Below, one piece after another: positions 53,736-62,703 of a stretch of DNA of 64,000 nucleotides. Both the position numbers and the translations under genes were made by a program. Numbering within the stretch: position 1 is the stretch's first letter; every line of letters starts with the position of its first letter. The notes below the pieces were generated by a model. That model was not told the origin of the DNA. It saw only the letters and a list, made by a program, of their open reading frames with translations, and did not search any database. This DNA comes from Streptomyces cylindrosporus (lineage in GTDB: Bacteria; Actinomycetota; Actinomycetes; Streptomycetales; Streptomycetaceae): the NCBI RefSeq assembly GCF_022698165.1, contig NZ_JALDAY010000008.1:248001-312000 (forward strand), written 5' to 3'.

Positions 53736-55715
53736 CTAACCGGTCGTGCCGCCGAAGAAGTTGGTGCCGCCGTTGTTGTTGCCGTTGCCGTTCTGGATGG
53801 TCGTCAGGTTGACCGTGCTGCCCTGGTTGACCGTGCTGCCCTGGCTCGGGTCCGAGGCGAGGACGATGGCGTTGTCGTCCTGGGAGCCGGTGATGTTGCC
53901 GACCTGCAGACCCGCCTGCTGAAGCGCCTGCTTGGCGTTCTTGAGGGTCTGGCCCTGGATGTTCGGGACCTGGACCGTGGTGTCCTGCTTCTTGCCCACG
54001 TTGAGCTGGACCGACGAGTTCTTCTTGACCGAGGTGCCGATCGTCGGCGTGGTCGAGATGACCTTGCCGTCCTGGTTGTCGTCGGTGGTGGGCGTGTCCA
54101 CGCACGTGCCGTTCAGACCGACATCCTTGAGCGCGGACTTGGCGTCGTCGCAGCTCTGGCCGCTGACGTCGGGTACCGCGACGGTCTCCGGAGCCTTGGC
54201 GACGGTCAGGGTGATCGTGGAACCCTTCTCGACTTCCTTGCCGAGCTTCGGGTTCTGGTCCAGGACCGTGTTCGCGTCCTCGGTGGTGGACTCTTCCGTC
54301 TTCGTCTTGACGACGAACTTGTAGTCGTCGCCCTCCAGGATCTGCGTCGCCTCGTCGAGGGTCTTGCCGGTGACGTTCGGCACGGCGACCTTCGGAGCGC
54401 CGGTCGAGACGACGAGGTTGACCGACTCGCCCTTCTTGAGCGTGCCCGACTTCGGGTCCTGGGAGCAGACGTTGCCCTTGCTCTGGTCCTCGCAGGGCTG
54501 CTTCTTGACCGTGCCGACCTTGAGGTCGATGTTCTTCAGCTGGTTCGTGGCGTCGCTCTGGGACTGGCCGACGAGGTTCGGCACCTGCACCGTGTCGTTG
54601 CCCGCGTTGTTCCCGCTGAACGCCCACTTGCCGATCAGGATCGCGCCCACCAGCACCAGGACACCGGCCACGATCAGCAGGATCGTCGAGGTGTTCGACT
54701 TCTTCTGGCGCCGCCGGTCGGGGCGGTCGTCGTAGCCGTAGCCGCCGTCGTCCGGGTTCATCGGCGGGAGCATCGACGTGGCGCCGGCGTCCGTGGAGCG
54801 CAGGGCCGTCGTCGGCTGGTCGTCGGGGTAGCCGCCGTAACCGACCGAACCCATCGCCGCCGTGGCCGCGACGGGCTGGCCGTCGAGGCAGGCCTCGATG
54901 TCCATGCGCATCTCGTCGGCGGACTGGTAGCGGTAGTTGGGGTCCTTGGTGAGGGCCTTCAGGACGATTGCGTCCATCTCGGGCGTGATCTCACCGTCGA
55001 AGACGCTCGGCGGCTGCGGCTCCTCCCGGACGTGCTGGTAGGCGACCGCGACCGGGGAGTCGCCGACGAACGGGGGCCGTACCGTCAGCAGCTCGTAGAG
55101 CAGGCAGCCCGTCGAGTACAGGTCGGAGCGGGCGTCGACCTGCTCGCCCTTGGCCTGCTCCGGCGAGAGGTACTGGGCCGTGCCGATGACCGCCGCCGTC
55201 TGCGTCATGGTCATGCCGGAGTCGCCCATGGCGCGGGCGATGCCGAAGTCCATCACCTTGACCTGGCCGTTGCGCGTCAGCATGACGTTCGCGGGCTTGA
55301 TGTCGCGGTGGACGATGCCGCTGCGGTGGGCGTACTCCAGGCCCTGGAGGATGCCGATGGTCATCTCCATCGCGCGCTCGGGCAGGAGCTTGCGGCCGGA
55401 GTGGAGCAGCTCACGGAGCGTGGAGCCGTCGACGTACTCCATGACGATGTACGGGATCGAGACCCCGTCGATGTAGTCCTCGCCCGTGTCGTAGACCGCG
55501 ACGATCGCGGGATGGTTGAGCGAGGCGGCCGACTGGGCCTCCCGGCGGAACCGGGCCTGGAAGGACGGGTCGCGCGCGAGGTCGGCGCGCAGCGTCTTCA
55601 CCGCCACGGTGCGACCGAGCCGCGTGTCCATGGCGAGGTAGACCTCCGCCATGCCACCACGGCCGAGCACCTGGCCCAGCTCGTACCGGCCGCCGAGGCG
55701 ACGCGGCTCTTCCAT
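53736..55715 (-). CDS. pknB: PASTA-domain serine/threonine kinase PknB
   Basis: 659 residues from ATG 55715. Kinase domain at 10-275 with Lys 40, HRD Asp 138 and DFG Asp 156, and a Thr-rich activation loop (MTMTQTAAVIGTA). Membrane helix at 343-363, then four PASTA repeats (VPNLVGQS, VPNVTGKT, VPDVSGQS and VPNIQGQT mark their starts), followed by a Gly/Asn-rich tail. The PASTA part binds muropeptides or lipid II outside and the kinase adjusts wall synthesis and division inside. It is the last gene of the fhaA operon. Confidence 0.97.
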   Translation of the reverse strand: MEEPRRLGGRYELGQVLGRGGMAEVYLAMDTRLGRTVAVKTLRADLARDPSFQARFRREAQSAASLNHPAIVAVYDTGEDYIDGVSIPYIVMEYVDGSTLRELLHSGRKLLPERAMEMTIGILQGLEYAHRSGIVHRDIKPANVMLTRNGQVKVMDFGIARAMGDSGMTMTQTAAVIGTAQYLSPEQAKGEQVDARSDLYSTGCLLYELLTVRPPFVGDSPVAVAYQHVREEPQPPSVFDGEITPEMDAIVLKALTKDPNYRYQSADEMRMDIEACLDGQPVAATAAMGSVGYGGYPDDQPTTALRSTDAGATSMLPPMNPDDGGYGYDDRPDRRRQKKSNTSTILLIVAGVLVLVGAILIGKWAFSGNNAGNDTVQVPNLVGQSQSDATNQLKNIDLKVGTVKKQPCEDQSKGNVCSQDPKSGTLKKGESVNLVVSTGAPKVAVPNVTGKTLDEATQILEGDDYKFVVKTKTEESTTEDANTVLDQNPKLGKEVEKGSTITLTVAKAPETVAVPDVSGQSCDDAKSALKDVGLNGTCVDTPTTDDNQDGKVISTTPTIGTSVKKNSSVQLNVGKKQDTTVQVPNIQGQTLKNAKQALQQAGLQVGNITGSQDDNAIVLASDPSQGSTVNQGSTVNLTTIQNGNGNNNGGTNFFGGTTG

Positions 55716-55884
55716 AGCTTCCTACCAGCCCTCTCAGTCGGTCCCGACCGGCACGGGTGTGCGGTCGGCGGCTGCCGTCCGGGCCTACCGTACCCGGCTA
55801 GCTTTGTGTGACCTGGCCAAGTGCGTCACCCGATACAGGACCGGTATCGCAACGTGCACCGATGTGAAGGCGACGTGAGCGGGG

Positions 55885-57372
55885 TCACTTCTTGGAGTTG
55901 ATGACCGCCTCCATCACGCTCTTCGCGATCGGGGCGGCGAGACCGCCACCGGAGATGTCGTCACGGTTGGCGTTGTCGTCCTCGATCACCGTGGCGACGG
56001 CGACCGGCGAGCTGCCGTCGGGGAGCTTGGCGTAGGAGATGAACCAGGCGTACGGGTTCTCGCTGTTCTCCACGCCGTGCTGGGCGGTACCGGTCTTGCC
56101 GCCCACCGTGACGCCGCTGATCTGGGCCTTCGTACCCGTGCCCTCCTTGACGACCGTCTCCATCATCGACTGCAGGATCTGCGCGTTCTTCGCGGAGAGG
56201 GGCTGGCTCAGCTCCTCGGGCTCGGTCTGCGAGATGGTGTCGAGGTTCGACGACTGGAGCTTGTCGACCATGTACGGCTTCATCAGCTTGCCGTTGTTGG
56301 CGACCGCGGAGGCGACCATGGCCATCTGCAGCGGGGTCGCGGCGGTGTTGAACTGGCCGATCGAGGACAGCGCGGTCTGCGAGGAGTTCATGTTGTCCGA
56401 GAAGACCGAGGCGCTGGAGCGGACCGGCGTGAACTGCTCGGAGTCGAAGCCGAACTTCTTCGCCTCGGCGAGCATCTTGTCGTTGCCGAGGTCGGAGCCG
56501 ATCTTGCCGAAGACGGTGTTGCAGGAGTACCGCAGCGCGATCCGCAGCGTCGCGTTCTTGCAGGGGATGTTGCCCTCGTTCTTCAGCTCGGTCGTGGTGC
56601 CCTTCATGATGTAGGGCAGCGGCGAGTCCGTGGCCTCGTCGGCGGAGGTGTACAGCCCGTTCTCCAGCGCGGCCGCGGCGGTGACCACCTTGAAGGTGGA
56701 GCCCGGCGGGTAGGTCTCGCGCAGCGCCCGGTTGAGCATCGGGTCGGAGGGGTTGTTCTTCTTCTGGAGCGCGGTCCAGTTCTTGGAGTCCGTCGACGTC
56801 GAGTTGCCGGCGAAGGTCGAGGGGTCGTACGACGGGTACGAGGCCAGCGCCAGGATCTTGCCGGTGGACGGGTCGATCGCGGCGACCGCGCCCTTGCCGC
56901 CCTGCTTCTTCAGACCGTCGTAGGCGGCCTTCTGCGCGGCCGCGTTGAGCGTGGTGACGACGTTGCCGCCCTGCTTCTGCTTGCCCGTGATCATGTCGAG
57001 GGTGTTGCGGAAGAAGAGCCGGTCGTCGGTGCCGGTGAGGATGCCGTCCTCGATGGACTCCAGCTGGTTGGCGCCGAAGGCCTGCGAGGCGTATCCGGTG
57101 ACCGGCGCCCACATGGGGCCGTCCTTGTACGTCCGCTTGTACTCGAGGTCGTTGAGACCGCTCTTGCTCGTCTTGGTCGAGCCGGTGATCGGGTCGCCGT
57201 CGACGATGATGTCGCCGCGCGGGGTGGAGTAGCGCGCGATGGTGACACGGCGGTTCTTGGGGTCGTCCTTGAGGCTGTCGGCCTTGACGTACTGGAGCCA
57301 GTTGTCGCGCAGCAGCAGCGTGAGGACCAGCAGACCGCAGAAGATCGCGATCCGGCGCAGGGGCTTGTTCAT
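55885..57372 (-). CDS. pbpA: Class B penicillin-binding protein PbpA
   Basis: 495 residues from ATG 57372, overlapping the ftsW/rodA stop by 4 bases (ATGA). N-terminal anchor helix (about 9-24), a dimerisation domain, and a transpeptidase domain with SxxK in PPGSTFKV (catalytic Ser), SCN in RYSCNTVF, and KTG in GGKTGTAQ. It cross-links septal or lateral peptidoglycan with the SEDS protein encoded upstream. 170 bases separate it from pknB. Confidence 0.96.
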   Translation of the reverse strand: MNKPLRRIAIFCGLLVLTLLLRDNWLQYVKADSLKDDPKNRRVTIARYSTPRGDIIVDGDPITGSTKTSKSGLNDLEYKRTYKDGPMWAPVTGYASQAFGANQLESIEDGILTGTDDRLFFRNTLDMITGKQKQGGNVVTTLNAAAQKAAYDGLKKQGGKGAVAAIDPSTGKILALASYPSYDPSTFAGNSTSTDSKNWTALQKKNNPSDPMLNRALRETYPPGSTFKVVTAAAALENGLYTSADEATDSPLPYIMKGTTTELKNEGNIPCKNATLRIALRYSCNTVFGKIGSDLGNDKMLAEAKKFGFDSEQFTPVRSSASVFSDNMNSSQTALSSIGQFNTAATPLQMAMVASAVANNGKLMKPYMVDKLQSSNLDTISQTEPEELSQPLSAKNAQILQSMMETVVKEGTGTKAQISGVTVGGKTGTAQHGVENSENPYAWFISYAKLPDGSSPVAVATVIEDDNANRDDISGGGLAAPIAKSVMEAVINSKK

Positions 57373-58811
57373 GACGGGCGGACCACCTGGGTCATCTCGA
57401 CGTCGGGGTTGGTGGCGGGGGCGGGCGCCGGGCGTCGGGCGGTGTCGCTGATTCTGATCAGGATCCCGATCAGGGCCCAGTTGGCGAGCACGGAGGAACC
57501 TCCGTACGCCACGAACGGCATCGTCATACCGGTCAGCGGGATGAGGCCCATGACACCGCCCGCCACGACGAAGACCTGGAGGGCGAACGCACCGGACAGG
57601 CCGACGGCGAGGAGCTTGCCGAACGGGTCGCGGGCGGCGAGGGCGGTGCGTACGCCGCGCTCCACGATCAGGCCGTAGATCAGCAGGACCGCCATGATGC
57701 CGGCCAGGCCCAGCTCCTCGCCGAAGGTGGCGAGGATGAAGTCGGAGTTGGCGGCGAACCGGATCAGGTCGGAGTGGCCCTGGCCGAGGCCGGTGCCGAG
57801 GGTGCCGCCGGAGCCGAAGGCCCACAGCGCCTGCATCGACTGCTCGGAGTGCCCGGCCACGCCCGCCTGGCTGAGCTTGTACTCCTTCATCGGGTCGAGC
57901 CAGGCCTGGACACGCTGCTGCACATGCGGTTCGAAGCTGGCCACGCCGACCGCGCCGGCCGCGGACATCAGCAGACCGAAGACGATCCAGCTGGTCCGCT
58001 CGGTGGCGACGTACAGCATGATGACGAACATTCCGAAGAACAGCAGCGAGGTACCCAGGTCGGTCTCGAAGACCAGGATGAGGATCGACATCAGCCAGAC
58101 GACCAGGATCGGCCCGAGGTCGCGGCCGCGCGGCAGGTACAGGCCCATGAAGCGGCGGCTGGCGAGGGCCAGGGCGTCGCGCTTGACCATCAGGTAGCCG
58201 GCGAAGAAGACGGCGAGGGCGATCTTCGCGAACTCACCGGGCTGGAGCGAGCCGAGGCCCGGGACGCGGATCCAGATCTTGGCGCCGTAGATGTTGGCCC
58301 CGAGACCGGGCACCAGCGGCAGGATGAGCAGCACCAGCGCGCCGAACATGGAGATGTACGTGTAGCGCTGCAGGACGCGGTGGTCCTTGAGGAAGATCAG
58401 CACGACCACGAACAGGGCGATGCCCAGCGCGGTGTAGAGCAGCTGGCGTGGTGCGGCCGCGACATAGGTGGGCAGCGACTGCAGCAGCTTCGACTGGTCG
58501 AGGCGCCAGATCACGACGAGCCCGAGGCCGTTGAGGAGCGTGGCCAGGGGCAGCAGCAGCGGGTCGGCGTACGGGGCGAACTTCCGTACGGCGAGATGGC
58601 CGACGCCCGCGAGCAGGCCGAGGCCGAGTCCGTAGCTCAGCAGGCCGGCCGGCACCTTGTCGTCGATGGCCAGTCCCACGTTGGCGTACGCGAAGACCGG
58701 GATGACCACGGCGAACAGCAGGAGCGCCAGCTCGGTGTTGCGGCGGCTCGGGGCGCCGATGGCGCCGATCGTGGACGTGTGGTGCGTCGGTGTGTTGGTA
58801 GTACTGCTCAT
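57369..58811 (-). CDS. SEDS peptidoglycan polymerase FtsW/RodA
   Basis: 480 residues from ATG 58811. About 12 membrane helices, with the SEDS signature of charged and Pro residues in the large outer loop (AGHSEQSMQALWAFGSGGTLGTGLGQG, quoted by its ends) and the C-terminal PFVAYGGSSVLAN. It extends glycan strands from lipid II and works with the adjacent PbpA. The FtsW or RodA role cannot be told with certainty, but position in the pknB cluster matches mycobacterial rodA. Confidence 0.95.
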   Translation of the reverse strand: MSSTTNTPTHHTSTIGAIGAPSRRNTELALLLFAVVIPVFAYANVGLAIDDKVPAGLLSYGLGLGLLAGVGHLAVRKFAPYADPLLLPLATLLNGLGLVVIWRLDQSKLLQSLPTYVAAAPRQLLYTALGIALFVVVLIFLKDHRVLQRYTYISMFGALVLLILPLVPGLGANIYGAKIWIRVPGLGSLQPGEFAKIALAVFFAGYLMVKRDALALASRRFMGLYLPRGRDLGPILVVWLMSILILVFETDLGTSLLFFGMFVIMLYVATERTSWIVFGLLMSAAGAVGVASFEPHVQQRVQAWLDPMKEYKLSQAGVAGHSEQSMQALWAFGSGGTLGTGLGQGHSDLIRFAANSDFILATFGEELGLAGIMAVLLIYGLIVERGVRTALAARDPFGKLLAVGLSGAFALQVFVVAGGVMGLIPLTGMTMPFVAYGGSSVLANWALIGILIRISDTARRPAPAPATNPDVEMTQVVRPS

Positions 58812-58838
58812 CGTGTGACGGGGCCTCTCACGGCTTGC

Positions 58839-60431
58839 CTACTGCTTACCGCACATCGAGACGACCTTCTGCTCTTCCTCCGAGAGGCTGGGGCCGGGGC
58901 TGGGAGTGGCGGTGGTCGCGGACGGGTTCGGGGTCGGGGACGTGGCCGGCTTCGACGGCGTCGAGGACGGTGTCGGTGACGACGTGGCCTTTGACGTGAG
59001 GGAGGTGCTGGTGGTTCCCGTGGTGCCGCCGGCCTGGCCCTGACCGGTCTTGGAGTTGCTCTCGCTCTCCGCCGCCTGCCGCTCGGCCTGCTTCTTGCAC
59101 GCGGACGCCTGCACGGCCAGCTCGTCGATCTTCGTCTGGGCGTCCTTGAGGCCGCCCTCGGCGATCGTGTTCTTGACCTGCTTCTGCTGGTACGGCGGCA
59201 GGTACTTGAGTTCGATCTCGGGGTGGTCCTTCTCCACCTTCGAGAGCGAGACCCAGGCCAGGTCCTGGCTGATGCCGCGGTACAGGGCGACGTGCGCGTC
59301 GTTGGTGCCGACGTAGTACTGCGTCTGCGTCCAGCGGTAGCCGCCGTACAGCCCGCCGCCGATGACGGCGAGCGCGAGGGCGCCGTAGAGGGATCTCTTC
59401 AGCCACTTGCGGCCCTTGCGGGGCTTGACGAAGTCGTCGTCGCTGTAGTCGGCGAAGCCGCCCGCCGGGATGTATCCCGTGGTGTCGCCGGAGCCGGGCG
59501 GGCCGAACTCGCCGCCCCCGCCCTGTCCCGGCACCTGCCGGCCGAGGTGGGAGGCGCGGCCCGCGGGCGTCTGCATGATGCCGGGGTCGTGGTGCAGGTG
59601 GTTCTGGTTCTCGGCGACCGCGCCGACCACGACCGGGGTGTCGGAGAGCTGCCCGGCGAGGGTGTCCCCGGTGTCCAGGTCCAGGACGTCGGCGATGATG
59701 ACCGTGATGTTGTCGGGGCCGCCGCCGCGCAGCGCGAGCTGGATCAGCTCCTGCACGGTCTCCTGCGGGCCCTGGTAGCTGGCGAGGGTGTCCTCGAGGG
59801 TCTGGTGCGAGACCACGCCGGACAGGCCGTCGGAGCAGATCAGGTAGCGGTCGCCGGCGCGGACCTCGCGGATGGAGAGGTCGGGCTCGACGTGCTCGCC
59901 GCTGCCCAACGCCCGCATGAGCAGGGAGCGTTGGGGGTGGGTGGTGGCCTCTTCCTCGGTGATGCGGCCCTCGTCGACCAGCCGCTGCACCCAGGTGTGG
60001 TCCTGCGTGATCTGGGTGAGGACGCCGTCGCGCAGCAGGTACGCGCGCGAGTCGCCGACGTGGACGAGGCCGAGGCGCTGGCCGGTCCACAGCAGGGCGG
60101 TGAGCGTGGTGCCCATGCCCTCCAGCTGCGGGTCCTCCTCGACCATCGAGCGCAGCTGGTCGTTGGCGCGCTGCACCGCGGTGCCGAGGGAGGTGAGGAT
60201 GTCGGAGCCGGGCACGTCCTCGTCGAGCGCGACGATCGTGGAGATCGCCTCGGAGGAGGCGACCTCGCCGGCCGCGGCGCCGCCCATGCCGTCGGCGATC
60301 GCGAGCAGGCGCGGGCCGGCGTATCCGGAGTCCTCGTTGCCCTCCCGGATCATGCCTTTGTGCGATCCGGCGGCGAAGCGCAGTGACAGACTCATGCGCA
60401 CCTCGCCCGTCGGCTCCGGGTACATCCGCAC
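58839..60431 (-). CDS. pstP: PP2C-type protein phosphatase PstP
   Basis: 530 residues from GTG 60431 (nine bases after GGAGG). The cytoplasmic PP2C domain (about 12-240) has the metal motifs GNEDSGY, ADGMGG, GDSRAYL, SDGLSG and GGPDNIT. A linker follows with a membrane helix (about 335-355) and an outside region ending in a Thr/Ser/Pro-rich part with a Cys near the C-terminus. It removes phosphates placed by PknB. ATG 60425 or 60395 are alternative starts. Confidence 0.95.
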   Translation of the reverse strand: MRMYPEPTGEVRMSLSLRFAAGSHKGMIREGNEDSGYAGPRLLAIADGMGGAAAGEVASSEAISTIVALDEDVPGSDILTSLGTAVQRANDQLRSMVEEDPQLEGMGTTLTALLWTGQRLGLVHVGDSRAYLLRDGVLTQITQDHTWVQRLVDEGRITEEEATTHPQRSLLMRALGSGEHVEPDLSIREVRAGDRYLICSDGLSGVVSHQTLEDTLASYQGPQETVQELIQLALRGGGPDNITVIIADVLDLDTGDTLAGQLSDTPVVVGAVAENQNHLHHDPGIMQTPAGRASHLGRQVPGQGGGGEFGPPGSGDTTGYIPAGGFADYSDDDFVKPRKGRKWLKRSLYGALALAVIGGGLYGGYRWTQTQYYVGTNDAHVALYRGISQDLAWVSLSKVEKDHPEIELKYLPPYQQKQVKNTIAEGGLKDAQTKIDELAVQASACKKQAERQAAESESNSKTGQGQAGGTTGTTSTSLTSKATSSPTPSSTPSKPATSPTPNPSATTATPSPGPSLSEEEQKVVSMCGKQ

Positions 60432-60524
60432 GGTGCCCACCCTCCGGTCGGGAGCGCGCCGGGGCCCGTGGTGGGGGCCGCCGCTGCGTGCTCGCTCCGC
60501 TCGCGCCTTTTCATTGATGTAGCA

Positions 60525-61037
60525 CTACTTCCGCAACTCGATGACTGTCTTGCCGATGCGGATCGGCGCGCCCAGTGGAATCGGCGTGGGGGTCGTGAGC
60601 CGGCTCCGGTCGAGGTACGTGCCGTTGGTGGAGCCCAGGTCCTCGACGATCCACTGTCCGTCGCGGTCCGGGTAGATCCTGGCATGGCGGCTGGAGGCGT
60701 AGTCGTCGTCCAGCACGATCGTGCTGTCGTGCGCCCGGCCCAGGGTGATCGTCTGGCCCTGGAGCGCGACGGTGGTGCCGGTGAGTGTGCCCTCGCTCAC
60801 GACCAGCTTCGAGGGGGCGTTACGACGCTGGCGGCCGCCGGCCTGCTGGCGCTGGGGCGGGGGTGCCGCCTGCTGCCGGGCGGGCTGCTGCTGCCGCCCG
60901 GCCTCTCGCCTGGACCCGCGCTGGGTGACGCGCGTACCGAACAGGTCGCTGCGGATGACCTGCACGGCCACGATCACGAACAGCCACAGTACGGCCAGGA
61001 AACCCAGCCGCATGACCGTGAGGGTCAGCTCTGACAT
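60525..61037 (-). CDS. fhaB: FHA-domain protein FhaB (FipA)
   Basis: 170 residues from ATG 61037 with GGGGG upstream. Membrane helix near residues 8-26, basic Gln/Arg-rich linker, and a C-terminal FHA domain (LGRAHDSTIVLDDDYASSRHAR, then DLGSTNGTYLD) that binds phosphothreonine. In mycobacteria FipA links FtsZ and FtsQ after PknA phosphorylation. Here pknA is absent, so PknB is the likely kinase. It lies 10 bases after fhaA. Confidence 0.95.
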   Translation of the reverse strand: MSELTLTVMRLGFLAVLWLFVIVAVQVIRSDLFGTRVTQRGSRREAGRQQQPARQQAAPPPQRQQAGGRQRRNAPSKLVVSEGTLTGTTVALQGQTITLGRAHDSTIVLDDDYASSRHARIYPDRDGQWIVEDLGSTNGTYLDRSRLTTPTPIPLGAPIRIGKTVIELRK

Positions 61038-61047
61038 TGCCCCCGCT

Positions 61048-61914
61048 TCACCCTTCGGCTTGCCGGTAAATGATGGTGGTGCTGCCCACGACGATCCGCG
61101 AGCCGTCGCGGAGCGTAGCGCGGGTGGTGTGCTGCCCGTCCACCACGATGCCGTTGGTGGACCCGAGATCCTGGATCGTCGAGGGCGTTCCGGTCCGGAT
61201 CTCACAGTGCCGGCGCGAGACGCCGGGGTCGTCGATCCGCACGTCGGCTTCGGTGCTGCGGCCCAGCACCAGCGTTGCGCGGGAGATCTGATGGCGGGTG
61301 CCGTTGATCTCGATCCAGTGGCGGGTGCGCGAGCCGGGCTGCGGAGCGCCGACCGGGCCGCCGCCGGGCCGCTGGCCGCCGTAGGGCGCGGCACCGGGAC
61401 GGCCGCCGGGCGGCGGTGCGGCCGGCATCGGCGGGGCGCCCGCGGGGGCGGCGGCCGGCGGGTAGCCGTAACCGCCGGGGCGGCCCGCAGGAGCGGGCGG
61501 CGCTGCCGGGGCCGCGCCGCCGGGAGCCTGCTGGTTGCTGGAGGAGGCGAGCGTACGGCTGCGCACCCGGTACAGGCCGGTGTCGAGGTCGTCCGCCTTC
61601 TCCAGGTGGACCTTGATGGGGCCCATGAAGGTGTAGCGCTGCTGCTTGGCGTAGTCGCGCACCATGCCGGCGAGCTCGTCCCCGAGCTGGCCGGAGTAGG
61701 GGCTGAGCCGCTCGAAGTCCGGCGTGCTCAGCTCCACGATGAAGTCGTTGGGTACGACCGTCCGGTCGCGGTTCCAGATCGTCGCGTTGTTGTCGCACTC
61801 GCGCTGCAGGGCGCCGGCGATCTCCACGGGCTGGACCTCGGACTTGAACACCTTGGCGAAGGTGCCGTTGACCAGACCTTCGAGACGCTGCTCGAACTTC
61901 TTCAGGACTCCCAT
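61048..61914 (-). CDS. fhaA: FHA-domain protein FhaA
   Basis: 288 residues from ATG 61914 with GGAGG upstream. N-terminal DUF3662 domain (about 1-120), a Pro/Ala/Gly-rich linker (about 128-200), and a C-terminal FHA domain with LVLGRSTEADVRI and the SRRH and DLGSTNG motifs. In mycobacteria FhaA binds the phosphorylated MviN pseudokinase and restrains peptidoglycan synthesis. Its presumed partner here is encoded at 9.2-10.9 kb. It heads the six-gene minus-strand operon. Confidence 0.95.
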   Translation of the reverse strand: MGVLKKFEQRLEGLVNGTFAKVFKSEVQPVEIAGALQRECDNNATIWNRDRTVVPNDFIVELSTPDFERLSPYSGQLGDELAGMVRDYAKQQRYTFMGPIKVHLEKADDLDTGLYRVRSRTLASSSNQQAPGGAAPAAPPAPAGRPGGYGYPPAAAPAGAPPMPAAPPPGGRPGAAPYGGQRPGGGPVGAPQPGSRTRHWIEINGTRHQISRATLVLGRSTEADVRIDDPGVSRRHCEIRTGTPSTIQDLGSTNGIVVDGQHTTRATLRDGSRIVVGSTTIIYRQAEG

Positions 61915-62389
61915 GGGGCACCTCCTCCGTCGTTGCCACTGTGTCGTGCCTGGTACTGCTTACTGATCGTATCCACGCGCCGTTGAATCGGCTGGTTCCC
62001 CCTGTCGGCCCCGTCGACGGGTGTCGACGCCTGTCGAAGTTCGCTTCGGAAGTTCCCTCCCAAGCTCCCCTTCGAACTCGTCCCTCGAACTCCTTCTGCC
62101 CAGGATCGTAGAGGCGGCCGCAGACCAGTGTCCCGCACCTGACTGTGGACCCTGCCCGGCTCCTGGGGAGACGGGCCGTACCGGTACGAGGTTGATACGT
62201 GAACAGGCACGTGTTGATACGGAGCGGACAGCGTCGTCGATCAGCGGGCGGCCGACCGGTTCGCGTGACCCCGCAGGTGAGCGGCTGCCCCGGGACAAGG
62301 GATGTGAACCCACCCCGGCCAGCGTGCTAATGTTCTGCGTGTCGGAAGGCGCCAGCCCCAAGGGGAAGAGGCCGGAAGACACACCCAAT
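61915..62389. other. Intergenic region between fhaA and tRNA-Leu
   Basis: 475 bp without a supported gene. It must hold the fhaA operon promoter (minus) and the tRNA-Leu promoter (plus). A TACGAT (minus, 61966-61971) and a TAATGT (plus, 62328-62333) are candidate -10 elements. 62000-62090 has several short TTCG-centred inverted repeats of unknown purpose. Confidence 0.5.
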
Positions 62390-62476
62390 GCGCGGGTGGC
62401 GGAATAGGCAGACGCGCTGGATTCAGGTTCCAGTGCCCGCAAGGGCGTGGGGGTTCAACTCCCCCCTCGCGCACCA
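62390..62476 (+). tRNA. tRNA-Leu (CAG)
   Basis: Class II tRNA with a long variable arm. Acceptor GCGCGGG pairs with CTCGCGC, anticodon CAG sits in ATTCAGGT, T arm GGGTTCAACTCCC in outline, and the 3' ACCA is encoded. It ends with a strong terminator. Confidence 0.96.
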
Positions 62477-62478
62477 GC

Positions 62479-62513
62479 CGGAAGCCCCCAGGTCTCGGAC
62501 CTGGGGGCTTCCG
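62479..62513 (+). terminator. tRNA-Leu terminator
   Basis: 16-bp stem, 3-base loop. Confidence 0.88.
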
Positions 62514-62602
62514 CGTTGTCCGGCCCCGGTGTGAGACGTATTACCTGGTGAGGACAATCACACGGCCCCGGCGGGGTGGCCCACGAGCTCCTACGGGCGG
62601 TG

Positions 62603-62629
62603 TTTTCCACAGGCGCGGAGTTGTCCACA
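62603..62629 (+). promoter_or_regulatory. Two DnaA boxes before the DUF2252 gene
   Basis: TTTTCCACA (62603-62611) and perfect TTGTCCACA (62621-62629), same orientation, 18 bp apart, which is the same spacing as the pair in the parA leader. They lie 75-100 bases before the DUF2252 start. Confidence 0.6.
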
Positions 62630-62703
62630 GGGTCTGACGCGTTCCGGCCACCGGCTGTACGGTCTCCCCGAGTTGATGTTCGTGCGCGGGGGAGGCGGTC
62701 GGT

